DNA of 64,000 nucleotides. Origin: Aradus depressus. Taxonomy: Eukaryota > Arthropoda > Insecta > Hemiptera > Aradidae. The notes beneath the pieces are model-generated. The model was not told the DNA's origin. It searched no databases and worked only from the letters and a program-made list of their open reading frames with translations. The stretch spans positions 28,522,066 through 28,586,065 of the forward strand of contig OY759215.1 of NCBI GenBank assembly GCA_963662175.1. Reading direction: 5' to 3'. The translations under genes were made by a program, and so were the position numbers. Shown here in pieces: positions 51,500 through 61,175 of the stretch. Every line of letters begins with the position of its first letter. Within the stretch, counting starts at the first letter, position 1.

Positions 51500-52030
51500 G
51501 AAATATTTCCTATGTCAATTTATCTTTCATCCTTTCAGGCGCTATAACTATAGTCTTATTGACCCTATCTCAAATCTGAGGATATACTAGCGATTGGAAA
51601 CTCAATAAGGAAACTTCCTGGTAAGAACCAATTTTTCGGTAGGACTAACCGTTTTTGGGTTAATCAAGGAAACATCTAAAAATATGTGTTTCAAAACATT
51701 TTTCAGGATTATTTTCGGCTTGTATCCGAAAGTCGGTTGACCTGAAAAAATTGTATTTAATTAAAAATGTGTCTCAGTTTTCTCTACATCTTTTACTTTG
51801 GAGTAGTAAGTATATGTCCGATTTCGGCCAAAATCAGCTCTAAGTTACACATATTTCTTCTTCATTTCAGATTTCATAGGTACAATTGTTTCTGTGTTTT
51901 GCTCACAACATTTCATGACATAATCACACAAATGCGTATGCAAAGATAGACATCATCGCGAAAATAGTCAAAACCTACTCAGGGGACCTTGAAATGTGAA
52001 AATTCGTTGAAAGCTCAATTTTGAGGATAG
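51500..52030 (-). mobile_element. TIR-B element, minus strand
   Basis: GGCGCTATAACTATAGTC, CTCAAATCTGAGGATATACT, TTTTCGGTAGGACTAACCG, GATTTCGGCCAAAATCAG, GCGAAAATAGTCAAAACC and GAAAGCTCAATTTTGAGG; nearly complete. Confidence 0.7.
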
Positions 52031-52559
52031 ATATAAGAAATTAAAAATTGGATGAATATTTCATTCTCAGGCTGTAATACCGTGTAGTTGATGCTGGTGA
52101 TGCTGAATTACCTGTTTATCGTTTTGGTAAATAGCGTTATTTTTTCCGTTCTATGATAAATAATTGTTGAACAATTATTTTTCCAATTAATATAAACTAA
52201 AATAAAGGTAAAAGGGCAGTTATTGAGCTACTGAGAAGTGCAATGCTACTACAGTGCAGGAAGAATGGCAACGTTCAAGCCATGACGCTCCTGCTACTCT
52301 CATTGGCCCCAAGCAGCCTGTCATTCTCTTCCCCTTCACCATGATTCACCGGACTCACTATACTGTCATTTCGTTTATTCATTCATTTCATTTAAGCCCA
52401 TCATAATTTCTTGATCATGTTCATTTATTTCATCTTTCCAAGATATAAATTAAAGTGACAGGCTTATTCTTCGATGATATTGAGAATTGATTAGTGAAAA
52501 GCAATGGTTTCATCTGTATTAATCTAATAACGGTGAAAAGCTATCATTAATAATAGTTT
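52031..52559. other. unannotated stretch
   Basis: No repeat family or exon recognised. Confidence 0.4.
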
Positions 52560-53275
52560 AAAAATCTCTCGACAATGAACAGGGATTTTGTCAGATTCTT
52601 AACATTAGGAATGATAAATGATTCTCACAAATCCACTCTTCACTTCTCACTGCTTATGAATGTTATAAAAAGCTATTTCTTCTGTTGGGGCATCAAAAAA
52701 GGAAAATGCATAAAAAAATTTTAATGGCTGCGGACAAAAGAAAATTAGCAAATAAACCAAATATAGAACGAATCAGTCATTCATTATTTGACATCTGATT
52801 TGAGAATTGTATCACTTTTACCACTTCAACTCCACAAGTGGAGAATGGTACTAATTCATCTACGTCAAAATTCACTATTCGTCATAACTAATTTCACTTT
52901 TAATTTTCTATGAATAAACTTAAACAAAAACAAAGAAAAAACTATTTTTTTTTGACATTTGTTTTACAAACTTCTAATAATTCCCTGTTCAATTTTTTTT
53001 TTGAAATTTTAAGCGCTTATAAAATCGAATCTAATCCACTTTCAATAGATGGATTTGCATTAATAAAATGCCACCAAAACGGCAAAACATCAGCGGATCT
53101 TGACGTCAAACTCGAATATACTGAAATGCAAGAAATAATGAAACTCAAGAACAGCACGCACAATGCAATCAGTTGTATCTAGCCAGTTCACATGTTGAAA
53201 AACCATCAGATTTACATGTATATGCACCAGATGGAACAACTAAAAGTATTGTGTATCCAAAAGCATTAGAATAAT
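52560..53275 (+). pseudogene. AT-rich ORF remnants, origin unknown
   Basis: Several plus-strand frames with protein-like, non-repetitive content follow one another: one beginning MAADKRKLANKPNIERI near 52723 (stopped at about 52795), one with TSTPQVENGTNSSTSK near 52815, and one at 52910-53182 with SIDGFALIKCHQNGKTS and DLDVKLEYTEMQEIMK; a further segment with PSDLHVYAPDGTT lies to 53272. They are separated by stops and frame changes. Asn/Lys/Ser-rich composition and close packing suggest a decayed insertion with its own genes (a large transposon or an endogenised virus are possibilities). I recognise no family, and chance cannot be excluded. Confidence 0.3.
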
Positions 53276-53339
53276 GTCATTACATGAATAATATTTTACT
53301 ATCAATTAAGTAAAAATAGAAACAAAATTGAATTTTTAT

Positions 53340-53342
<3 letters not shown>

Positions 53343-53396
<54 letters not shown>
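53343..53396. repeat. (AT)n microsatellite
   Basis: About 26 AT units. It leads directly into GTCCGTCTGTGTTAGGC, a Helitron-like 5' start (see 53396-54325). Confidence 0.95.
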
Positions 53397-53400
<4 letters not shown>

Positions 53401-54325
53401 GTCTGTGTTAGGCTTATAGGATGCGAAACTGTCGAATCTATTGCGCTCAAGCTTATGGGTTGTGTTTGACACATCACTGGAACGGTTTAAAAAGTGGTTT
53501 GACAACTTTTAATTTTAATTTTAATTTTTTTTTTTACTCAACACGGACAAATCACAACATATAACATTTACACTAAGACGAGATACATGTCCCGCCGTTT
53601 TTATCTTCAACAAGCCCCTCCCTCTGACTAACACCGTAAAATATTTGGGACTTACTCTCGACAGACGACTGACATGGAACCCTCATACGTAATAACATTC
53701 TCTTCTGTACAGACATTCAAAATTACCCTTAACACAAAAGCGTAACTGCTACACATTTCTACTAAAACCACTCTGGATGTATGGCTCACAAATCTACGGT
53801 TCGGCTAAAATATCTAACCTGAAACGTATCCAGGTTTTCCAGTAATTTTTCAAAAACACTCAGACTCATTACACAATGTCCACCATACGTAAGTAACAGA
53901 ACACTCCACAATGTCCTCATGATAAACACAGTACACGACACAATTCAGGACCTTTACAGACGTTTCCATAGCAAATTGCATTCACACCCAAATCCATACA
54001 TCCACTCACTTTCTTCACCACACTTGGCACACAATCCTAATGCCAATAATTGCAATCCAAATTGCAACCCCCCACTTCTTAAAACAAAATCATAATATTC
54101 CCATAATATTCATTGATAACAATCATAATATTCATTGTTTTTAAATTTCGGTCTGAGGAGCTACCGCTGGGTTGCCTTCCTCTCTCACGCCAATCAAGAC
54201 ATCAACTATCAATCAAGTCCTCTTGGTAGCTGGTTGTTGCGTCATGGCAACAGTTGCGACCAACATTATAAAGACAAAAAAAAAAAAAATTACAAAAATA
54301 GCCATTGCAACGCATGGCGGGTTTA
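53396..54325 (+). mobile_element. possible Helitron-like element hosting a Jockey fragment
   Basis: GTCCGTCTGTG after a TATATA run at the left, and GCAACGCATGGCGGGTTTAGCTAGT at the right in two pieces (GCAACGCATGGCGGG, TTTAGCTAGT), resemble insect Helitron termini (compare GCAACGCCGGGTATT at 48119). The Jockey relic with its poly(A) lies between them. The two ends could be unrelated. Confidence 0.35.
53537..54290 (+). pseudogene. Jockey-type LINE ORF2 C-terminal fragment with poly(A)
   Basis: Frame from 53537: LNTDKSQHITFTLRRDT, then FNKPLPLTNTVKYLGLTLDR (RT thumb motif VKYLGxxLDxxLxW). A TAA stop at 53690 breaks it. In other frames LKPLWMYGSQIYGSAK and RIQVFQ follow, and later PYVSNRTLHNVLMI. 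This is the order of Jockey-clade RT C-termini. The 3' end has GGGTTGCCTTCCTCTCTC and an A run at 54276-54289. RT palm, endonuclease and ORF1 are missing. Confidence 0.8.
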
Positions 54326-54395
54326 GCTAGTTTCGTAGTAAAAAAAATATGTGTTTTTGCAAATATATGTTTATCCGTGGGTCTATCAACACGAT

Positions 54396-54548
54396 TGCGG
54401 AGAGCACCGGTTGCTCAGAGGTAGCACGCTTGCTTACTGAGTTGAAGATCGCGGGTTTGATACTCTGATCTCAAATGTTGGTTTATGAGAGGTGAAAAAC
54501 CCTTGAGCATGCCGTCCTTCGCATGAGACGTTAAACGATGGTCCCATA
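54396..54548 (+). repeat. SINE-A 5' half, diverged
   Basis: GAGCACCGGTTGCTCAGAGG head, GCGGGTTTGATACTCTG (mutated B box), GAGCATGCCGTCCTTCGC and GACGTTAAACGATGGTCCC; 3' half missing. Confidence 0.75.
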
Positions 54549-54552
54549 AAAC

Positions 54553-54965
54553 AAAAATGTAATTTCTGTCGTGTATGCGTATGTAAACACAATAACCCCC
54601 CCGTTAGAATGTATCGACAGGAAATGTGATTTGTATCCAAAATTCCATAAGTACAACACCTATTGATTTTCATTTAGCTCGGCCGGAGGGAAGAGGGTGT
54701 CTTTTGGATGGGGGTGGAATGAATATTGTCTAGATTGTGTTAAGGGATTGAAGGATTATTAAGGATGAAGGAACTTAATGAAAAGAGAAGCAGATTTGAG
54801 TCAAATATTGTAAAGCAGATTAGCTACCCTGTATTTAAATTGCTTTGTGCTGAGTAAGTTGATCGGATAAGCTAAACAATTTTCCAATTTTTCAGCTTTG
54901 GTTCAGAGGGAGAGTGGAAACATAGTTGATCAATTCGCGCTGGGGAAGAACACCAACGATTTTTG
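54553..54965 (-). repeat. TIR-A element, minus strand
   Basis: GTAAACACAATAACCCCCCC, ATGTATCGACAGGAAATGTG, CACCTATTGATTTTCATTTA and the left end TTGATCAATTCGCGCTGGGG with AAGAACACCAACGA. Confidence 0.65.
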
Positions 54966-55114
54966 TATGTCTCTTGTAAAGTGTTTTTCTTCAAGTCAAC
55001 GTTCGACCTCCACTGACCTTTAGTCACCCCAGCTCTCTGCTCTCCTTCCTGTCATTCTATCTGTCTGTATGTAAATTTGTGGTTGGGAGATTTGGGTGAA
55101 TCCTATTAATCTCG

Positions 55115-55180
55115 GGGGGCCTACCGAAATTTTTTATGGAGTAGACAATATTTCAAGAAATAATTTGTTTTATTTACGAA
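55115..55180 (+). repeat. HH-FB tail fragment
   Basis: CTACCGAAATTTTTTATGGA and GTAGACAATATTTCAAGAAA match the tail of fold-back 3 (TAGTGGAATAGACAATATTT); no core is present. Confidence 0.45.
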
Positions 55181-55417
55181 TGATTCATGTTTGTCACAGG
55201 TCATAAATACATGGTTGATCTAGAATGGCACAGGACAATTTCCATTTGTATTCTTATTATTCACACTTACCATTGTTCAATTAATTTAATTGTTCAGTTT
55301 AAATGTGACCAATGATAATCCATGGAATCTGCTAGGCTTTAGAACTCCCATATATAACGGAGATTAGAGAAGAGAGCTTTGAGGTCCCGTCAGTCAGCTG
55401 TTCTATGAATTGAGATA

Positions 55418-56085
55418 ATAATAATAATAATAATAAATTTATTTCCGTTAAACCAATACATGGTAATAGGATACGTCAAAAGAATTTATACATTAAGATA
55501 GCTTATAAATTAGATTTTTAACTATTTGAGTCCAACACTCGTATGATTAGTAGTAATATAACTATTAAAACAAGTAAAATGAAATTAATTAAAACTGAAT
55601 AAATAAATACTTGAAAATATATGAGTACAAAAAAAAAACAATATATATATATATATACATAGATACCTACATTTATAATATGTAGACACATTTTGCAATT
55701 TAATAAAAATTAAGATAACTATTTTTCAAAAAACTCTTCTTCAGAGACCTTCTTATCTCTAGGCCATTGACGCTGAAGCCGTCGTTGGGGAAGTGTAGCA
55801 GAATGGAGGGCACGGACTAGAGGATTATTGTGGGAACTAAGAAGTGAAAATAATTTTTTATACTTGGATTTAGCGACTTCGGTGACAAAAGGTACGTTAA
55901 AGTCAGTGTGAAGAGTTTCGTTGGAGACATAGTAAGGAGCATTGGCTATTATACGAAGGATTTCGGTTTGAAAGGATTGAATGCGCTGGAGATTGGAAAC
56001 CTTGGCAGAACCCCAGAGTTCATGTCCACATAGGAGGTTTCAGTACTGCATTGTAATAGGTCGGTTTAGTTTTCAAAGTTAATCA
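55418..56085 (-). pseudogene. Jockey-type LINE 3' fragment: ORF2 C-terminus and 3' UTR
   Basis: Minus-strand codons from 56039 to the TAG at 55719-55721 encode ELWGSAKVSNLQRIQSFQ, EILRIIANAPYYVSNETL, then LPQRRLQRQWPRDKKV near the end: the Jockey RT C-terminal region in correct order. Upstream in another frame is KPTYYNAVLKPPMW, showing one frameshift. No ATG is needed since it is a 5'-truncated copy. The 3' UTR (55418-55718) ends in an (ATT)n tail at about 55418-55440. This is the longest intact retroelement frame in the window and the least decayed of the three Jockey relics. Confidence 0.85.
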
Positions 56086-56227
56086 ATTTTTTGTCTAGTA
56101 GGTAGTCTTAGTAACAGACAATTTAGTTTTTTTTAAAAACTGTTTCCTTAGACCTAAGGAACGTTTTTCCTATTCATATTAATTTGTGTGGTAGTTCATA
56201 GAATCTGGACGATCGAAGTGAAACTTA

Positions 56228-56772
56228 CTGTTGTCATACCTTTCGGTGGATACCGTCGTCACTGGCTGCTGGTCGAGTACTGTGGGCGAGCGCTTTCGAT
56301 GTAAAGACATCATCTTCAAGCCACTGTTAATGTTGTACTGAGGTTAGTCCGTGTTTGTTGTCTTATAATGGTCCGTTTCAGGACCACCGCCCAACCAAGC
56401 GACATAGGATACAATACCCATAGATACATCATACATTATAATAATACATACCCACCCAGACATGAGACATTGATATATTCGCTCCACCAACTTCGACCCC
56501 TTAATTACACCTGTAAACAGATTACCTGAGACCAAACTCACAGACAAACAGACTACCTGACACGGACCACAGAGATAAACAAATTACCTGAAACGGACCA
56601 TTATAAGACAACAAACACGGACTAACCTCAGTACAACATTAACAGTGGCTTGAAGATGATGTCTTTACATCGAAAGCGCTCGCCCACAGTACTCGACCAG
56701 CAGCCAGTGACGACGGTATCCACCGAAAGGTATGACAACAGTAACATATTTACTGGCGGAACTAACCCCTTA
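56228..56772. mobile_element. HH-FB fold-back element 4, 545 bp, 13-bp target-site duplication
   Basis: GAAGTGAAACTTA occurs exactly at 56215-56227 and 56773-56785. The arms 56225-56382 and 56587-56744 are essentially identical inverted repeats of 158 bp (outer TTACTGTTGTCATACCTTTC, inner GTCCGTTTCAGG), with a loop of about 204 bp that contains partial repeats of ACCTGAAACGGACC. Left and right minus/plus frames are mirror images of one another and not genes. Near-identity of arms and duplication marks a recent insertion. Confidence 0.9.
56645..56686 (+). ncRNA. hammerhead-like core, fold-back 4 right arm (mirror on the left arm)
   Basis: TTGAAGA (one mismatch to CTGANGA), T, GATGT-CTTT-ACATC stem, GAA, palindrome AGCGCT, C. 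Upstream GTGGC can pair with downstream G(C)CCAC as stem I with one bulge. The mirror copy sits at about 56284-56325 on the minus strand. The C to T change in the first box would be expected to weaken cleavage. Confidence 0.45.
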
Positions 56773-56947
56773 GAAGTGAAACTTATTTTGTTTGTTAACA
56801 TTATGACATATTTATCAGGTTTATTATTTTTTTTCATAATTCAAAATGTATATAGGATATATCGGCAAAAGCCATAATTGATTAAAAGAATTAATTTATA
56901 CAATTTAAGAAAACAATTTTATATTATTAAAGTATGTTTTATGTATT

Positions 56948-56969
56948 ATATCGAGTAGCTACTCGATAT
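56948..56969. repeat. 22-bp perfect palindrome
   Basis: ATATCGAGTAG followed by CTACTCGATAT, with no spacer. Possibly a protein-binding site or remains of an inverted insertion; nothing else supports a role. The rest of 56786-57555 holds nothing I recognise. Confidence 0.85.
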
Positions 56970-57555
56970 TAAACTCTTCTTCTTCCATTTGTATTATATT
57001 TACATATTTTCGTTATTAATATTATTATTATTATTACTTTTTACGTCATTGTCATTTCCTTCATTATCAGTTATAGAGTTTATAGGAGAATTATCTAAAA
57101 TTAGCTTTAACAACATAAATATGGCCTATATGAACGGTACATCAGGCCCAAAAAAAATAATATAAATATTATATCGGGTAGTTGAATACGTTGTGCGTCA
57201 CGTGCGTTGTAACGAAAGTACAGCTTCGGTTTCGGAAAAAAGCACAACGATTTAAAGTGAGTTTTACTTCAAACACAATTAGTAAATAACTAATAAAAAA
57301 TATTGAAATTTTTTCTTCAATAAATCATTATTGAAACTTCATTTATTAAGATATTGTCTTGAAGTGATTTGGAAAGTAATTCAATGTATGATCTGACTGT
57401 ACGATCTTTTGTGTTACAGCAGCTTACAAATGCTTCGTTTGCATATTCTGCTCGTTTGTACATTCGAACAAAATGAAGGTCAAACAAAACAGACGCCTTG
57501 AGACAAATTAACACATTAACCTTCTCATTATTAATTGTTATGTAATTAGATTTTT

Positions 57556-58025
57556 TTCACTTCCCCAGTATAGGGGAAGGTATGTTATCGGTCAAAAATT
57601 CGATGCGGAGTTTTCAAATGAATTTCATGATTTACGACCTCTAGATGCCAAATATGGAAAAAAAAAATGTCTTTATGTCTGTGAACACGATAACTCCCGA
57701 TAGAATGAATATATCGACACGAAATTTTATATGTATGACCAGAACCCCATTAGGACAATACCTATCGATTTTCAGCCAAAACGGCGAAAGGCGAGGTGGC
57801 TTAGGAAGAGGCTTAACTGAAAAATTTTAATAACTGCCGTTGTAATGAATGTATTGACATGAAATTGTTTATGTGAATTCAGAACCAAATAAGGGAAGGG
57901 GGGATCAGAGGGGGGCTCAACTCAAAAACCCCGTTGTAATGAATGTATCGACATGCAATTTCATATTTTAAGTAGAAAATCAATGATAACATAACCTGTC
58001 AAATTTCGGCTGAAGGGAAGGTGGG
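57556..58025 (-). mobile_element. TIR-A element, minus strand, long copy
   Basis: CTTCCCCAGTATAGGGGAAG, GTTATCGGTCAAAAATTCGA, GTGAACACGATAACTCCCGA, ATCGACACGAAATTTTATAT and CAATACCTATCGATTTTCAG; later ATGTATCGACATGCAATTTC. The left end is replaced by the start of the fold-back at 58041. Confidence 0.75.
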
Positions 58026-58040
58026 TAAAGTTAATTAATT

Positions 58041-58307
58041 AATTAATAGAAATAAAAGACGTTGTCTTCCCACTGTTTTATTTTATACCAGAACCGGTTT
58101 TCGACGCAACAGCGTCATCATCAGTGGTTCATCCCACCCACACAGCACAGCGGTTGGAAGATAACTGGCCAACCGCTGTGCTGTGTGGGTGGGATGAACG
58201 CTGTTGCGTCGAAAACCGGTTCTGGTATAAAATAAAACAGTGGGAAGACAACGTCTTTTATTTCTATTAGAAATCTCGTCCCACAACATCTTACTATCAC
58301 ATATGAA
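58041..58307. mobile_element. HH-FB fold-back element 5
   Basis: Left arm TAGAAATAAAAGACGTTGTC ... CACAGCACAGCGGTTGG; right arm CCAACCGCTGTGCTGTGTGG ... GACAACGTCTTTTATTTCTA, around a loop of about 12 bp. The right arm has lost about 10 bp of the core and extends further (CATCTTACTATCACATATGA). AATTAATTAATT-like flanks on both sides may be a target-site duplication but are low complexity. Relatives: 4745-4915 and 25844-25999. Confidence 0.85.
58088..58130 (-). ncRNA. hammerhead-ribozyme-like core, fold-back 5 left arm
   Basis: Minus strand: GAACCA, CTGATGA, T, GACGC-TGTT-GCGTC (perfect five-pair stem II), GAAA, ACCGGTTCTGGTA. GAACC can pair with GGTTC (stem I), or ACCGG with CTGGT (stem III). 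An AAAATAAAAC word follows at once. It is the best-preserved CTGATGA core of the window together with fold-back 1. Confidence 0.55.
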
Positions 58308-58471
58308 TTAATTAATTCGTTCTGGAGTAGTACATTGCTGGTGATTTGACGACTTAAAAAAAAAAAAATTTAAAGTGTTTCAATTGAGGTCCATCTAAAT
58401 GTTAAATATTTTTCTTTGCAAGGCACGTCTCCATAGAGCTCCCTTCTAGGCTCGTCCTTGCTTGTTGCAAG

Positions 58472-58665
58472 AAGGCTCTTCCGTTCATTGTTCTTGTTAA
58501 ACAGACCTGGAATTAAATGGTTACCAGGAGATATTGTTTTCCAACGGTACTCTAGACTCCGCAGCTCTTCTCAACTACAAAATCTTATAGATACAATTTT
58601 TAGGGCTCAGTATTTCGAAGAACGTACAACGAAAATGCTTCAAAGAATTACATCGGCTCATGAAT
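58472..58665 (+). CDS. candidate internal exon of an unidentified host gene
   Basis: Acceptor CGTCCTTGCTTGTTGCAAG ends at 58471; donor GTAAGAG starts at 58666. One frame is open across all 194 bp: RLFRSLFLLNRPGIKWLPG, DIVFQRYSRLRSSSQLQN, LIDTIFRAQYFEERTTKM, LQRITSAHE. It is Arg-rich at the start, balanced in composition and unlike the repeats. An alternative acceptor (TTTTTCTTTGCAAG, ending 58421) gives only stopped frames. It ends with one base of the next codon; an acceptor at 61175 followed by 26 bases to a TGA is phase-compatible. Domain not recognised. Confidence 0.45.
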
Positions 58666-58800
58666 GTAAGAGTTTTACTATTTTCGTTCATTTTGGATTT
58701 TCGTTAACCTTAACATGATAATTTGATATGTCATACAATTTTGTACATCAAAATAGATTGTTAATTATATACATCAAGCAATATTGAATCTCAGAATAAT

Positions 58801-58980
58801 TAGTTAGTTATTATGACGTGCCCGGGCTTTAACTACGTGGTCATGTCGCCTACTACTGCTCTTTTGTCGCTCTGGTAGAATGAGCCCGACTCTACTTGGG
58901 AATCCTAAATTTTGCCTACCCTAAATTTTTATTGACATCATACAGGCTCGGGACCACCGCTTAACGTCTCATCCGAAGTT
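58801..58980 (-). repeat. SINE-A 3' half, minus strand
   Basis: TAGTTATTATGACGTGCCCG, GGTCATGTCGCCTACTACTG and CTCGGGACCACCGCTTAACG; ends at CATCCGAAG, so the head is missing. Confidence 0.8.
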
Positions 58981-59348
58981 TGTTTTAACAACTTGAGTGA
59001 GCTGAATTTTCCGGTCACTTACCTGGTTTTCGACTATTTGCTCATGCATGGGTGTGTAAACATATTTTCATGCAAGTCTTCATGAATGTATTCTAGAGAC
59101 CAAAGTAAGAAAAAACGTTTCTATACTCATGGATCCGAAAATGCTTTCTTAAAACGTTGTCAAAAAACTTCAAAATAACATAATGAAACGTTTCTTCTTT
59201 CAACTTCTAAGTTGAGGAAGTTTCTTCTTTCTGTTTGTTATTTAACATTTTCTATAGAGATATTGTGAAACACTTAATAAAAAATGAAGAAAAAGTATGT
59301 ATTTAAAAAAAAAATGTCTATTTCACTATATATATATATACTGGAGTA

Positions 59349-59690
59349 GAGGGCGCCGGTAGCTCAGTGGTATGCGTGCTTGACTTCTGAGCTCGGGTTC
59401 GTAACCCGACCGTGGCCCTTAGTTTATTTTATCTGGGAGGTAAAATAAACTTAAGCACGCCGTCCTTCGGATGGGACGTTAAGCGATGGTCCCGAGCCTG
59501 TACGATGTCAGATACCTACTCGTTAAAGACCCCTACACTAGGTGAATAAAAATTTAGGGTAGGCAAAATTTAGGACTCCCACAGTAGAGTCGGGCTCATG
59601 TCCACCAGAGTGACGAAAGAGCGCTCTGGTAGTAGGCGATATGACCTCGTAGTTAAAGCCCGGTCTTGAGTCATAAAACCTAACCTGACC
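59349..59690 (+). repeat. SINE-A, full length, about 14-bp target-site duplication
   Basis: GAGGGCGCCGGTAGCTCAGT to GAGTCATAAAACCTAACCTG. TATATACTGGAGTA (59335-59348) and TATATAATGGAGTA (59691-59704) flank it with one mismatch. A 12-bp part of the B-box arm is deleted (GAGCTCGGGTTCGTAACCC). Confidence 0.92.
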
Positions 59691-59775
59691 TATATAATGG
59701 AGTATATTCGTTATTGTTACTATCTTAAGCCACAGTTATTAGCGTTGTTTGTGATAGTTACGTATATCTGACTAA

Positions 59776-59868
59776 CATGGTGGTAGTTTCCGTAGTGCTT
59801 ACCAATCATGGGGTAGTTTTCGTAGAACTTACTAATTATGGTGGTAGTTTCCGTAGATCTGACTAGTC
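59776..59868. repeat. 31-bp degenerate tandem repeat, 3 copies
   Basis: ATGGTGGTAGTTTCCGTAG followed by CTTACCAATC / CTTACTAATT / CTGACTAGTC, three times. Confidence 0.75.
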
Positions 59869-60382
59869 GTCATTTAGTTAGCAACTCGTGATTTGAAAAT
59901 AACTACTGAGAAGGGATTATAAATCCTCCCGTCATTTGGATCCTGGATCCAGATCACTAGATGAGGCGGCCTAATGGCTTCCTGGTGATCTAGATGTGAT
60001 ATCATTGATCAGGAGGTGTGGTCAGATGACCCCTAGTTATATGACCCTCTTCCCTTCCTCTTGGTAACTCTGCCTCCTGTCATTAGTTTACTTCAGATCC
60101 CACTCTTTCACACCACTCATTCTATTTTTCCTTCATAGTTAAAATAAAATGTTGGATGGAGTAGCGAATAAAATATGATACCCAGTAAAATTTGAATAAT
60201 TTTAGCCAGAATTGTAAAATCTATGAAACGTATGAACATGTAAGTTATGACTCACTATCTTATCAAGTGGTTTAGTGGTCTAGGCAGAATTGTATTTGCA
60301 GGGGAGGCTGAAAATTGTTCACTCATCCGGAGACCATAAACAATAGTTTGTCTGAAAGGGAAGAAGTTGAATAAAAAAAAGT
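59869..60382. other. unannotated stretch
   Basis: Contains a short imperfect inverted repeat (CCAGATCACTAGATG / CTGGTGATCTAGATG near 59950-59995). No gene seen. Confidence 0.4.
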
Positions 60383-60975
60383 CGGCAATCACCGGCAATG
60401 TACTTCCCCAGCACGAATTAATCATTTAAGTTTTTGCTCTCTCTCACAAAACTAGTAACTGTTTGGGCTAAAAAACAATATTTGACTTACATAGAGGCTT
60501 CTGAATCCTCATACTAAATTTCATGTCGATACATTTATTACATCTATAGTTAGAAGGATTTTTGTGTTGAGCTCCCTCTGATACCCCCTCCTTCCCATCA
60601 GCCGAAATCGCTGAAATTTGACAGGTTATGGGTCAATGGGTTTTGACTTTAAATATGAAATTTCATGTGGATACATTCAATATAAAGGCAGGCATTAGAG
60701 TTTTTATGTTAAGCCTCCTCCTCCCTAATCCCCACCTTCCTCTAGGTCGATTTGGTTGAAAAACAGTAGGTGTTGTCGTTAGAGGGTTCTGGATTCATGT
60801 ATAAAATTTCTTGTCGATACATTCATTCTATCGGGTGTTATCGTGTTATACAGACGCATACAGACAGACATACATTGTTCTTTCTTTTCATATTGTGAAT
60901 CTAGAGGTCGGAAAACATGAAATTTCGCTGAAATCGCACAATTTGACCGATTACATATTTTCCCCTATACTTCGT
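60383..60975 (+). mobile_element. TIR-A element, reference full-length copy
   Basis: Left end GTCGGCAATCACCGGCAATG with TACTTCCCCAGCACGAATTA. Blocks in order: TTGCTCTCTCTCACAAAACT, TCTGAATCCTCATACTAAAT, TTCATGTCGATACATTTATT, GGTCGATTTGGTTGAAAAAC, CATTCATTCTATCGGGTGTT, CACAATTTGACCGATTACAT, ending TTTTCCCCTATACTTCGTGG. It lacks the last AGCTGGGGAAGT. Length about 590 bp. Two inner blocks (GAAATTTCATGTCGATACATTCATT-type) are internal near-duplicates, a feature of the family. Confidence 0.8.
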
Positions 60976-61175
60976 GGGAGATTTGGAAGAGGCTCTCGAA
61001 GGTAGTTATGTGATGAAACAGGTTTATCATGAGTGTAAAGGGCAAGGCTAGCCCACTTTTATCATTTATTTCAGTTTATGTGTTATTTACTTATGTATGT
61101 TAAATGGATCCACGTGGCTTGGACCCCCTCTCCATGTATTATGTACAATTTCTAAGATACTCATCCATTTTTCAG

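Noticed and set aside
52070..52135. Possible exon between TTCATTCTCAG and GTAAATAG
   Set aside because: All three frames contain stops.
56344..56877. Mirror-image frames on both strands (56344-56547, 56628-56837 and 56650-56877)
   Set aside because: They are the two arms of a fold-back element read in opposite directions.
7856..59690. Functional tRNA genes
   Set aside because: Heads have A and B boxes, but the acceptor ends do not pair properly and the units continue into a common 340-bp body with poly-CCTAA tails, so they are SINEs.
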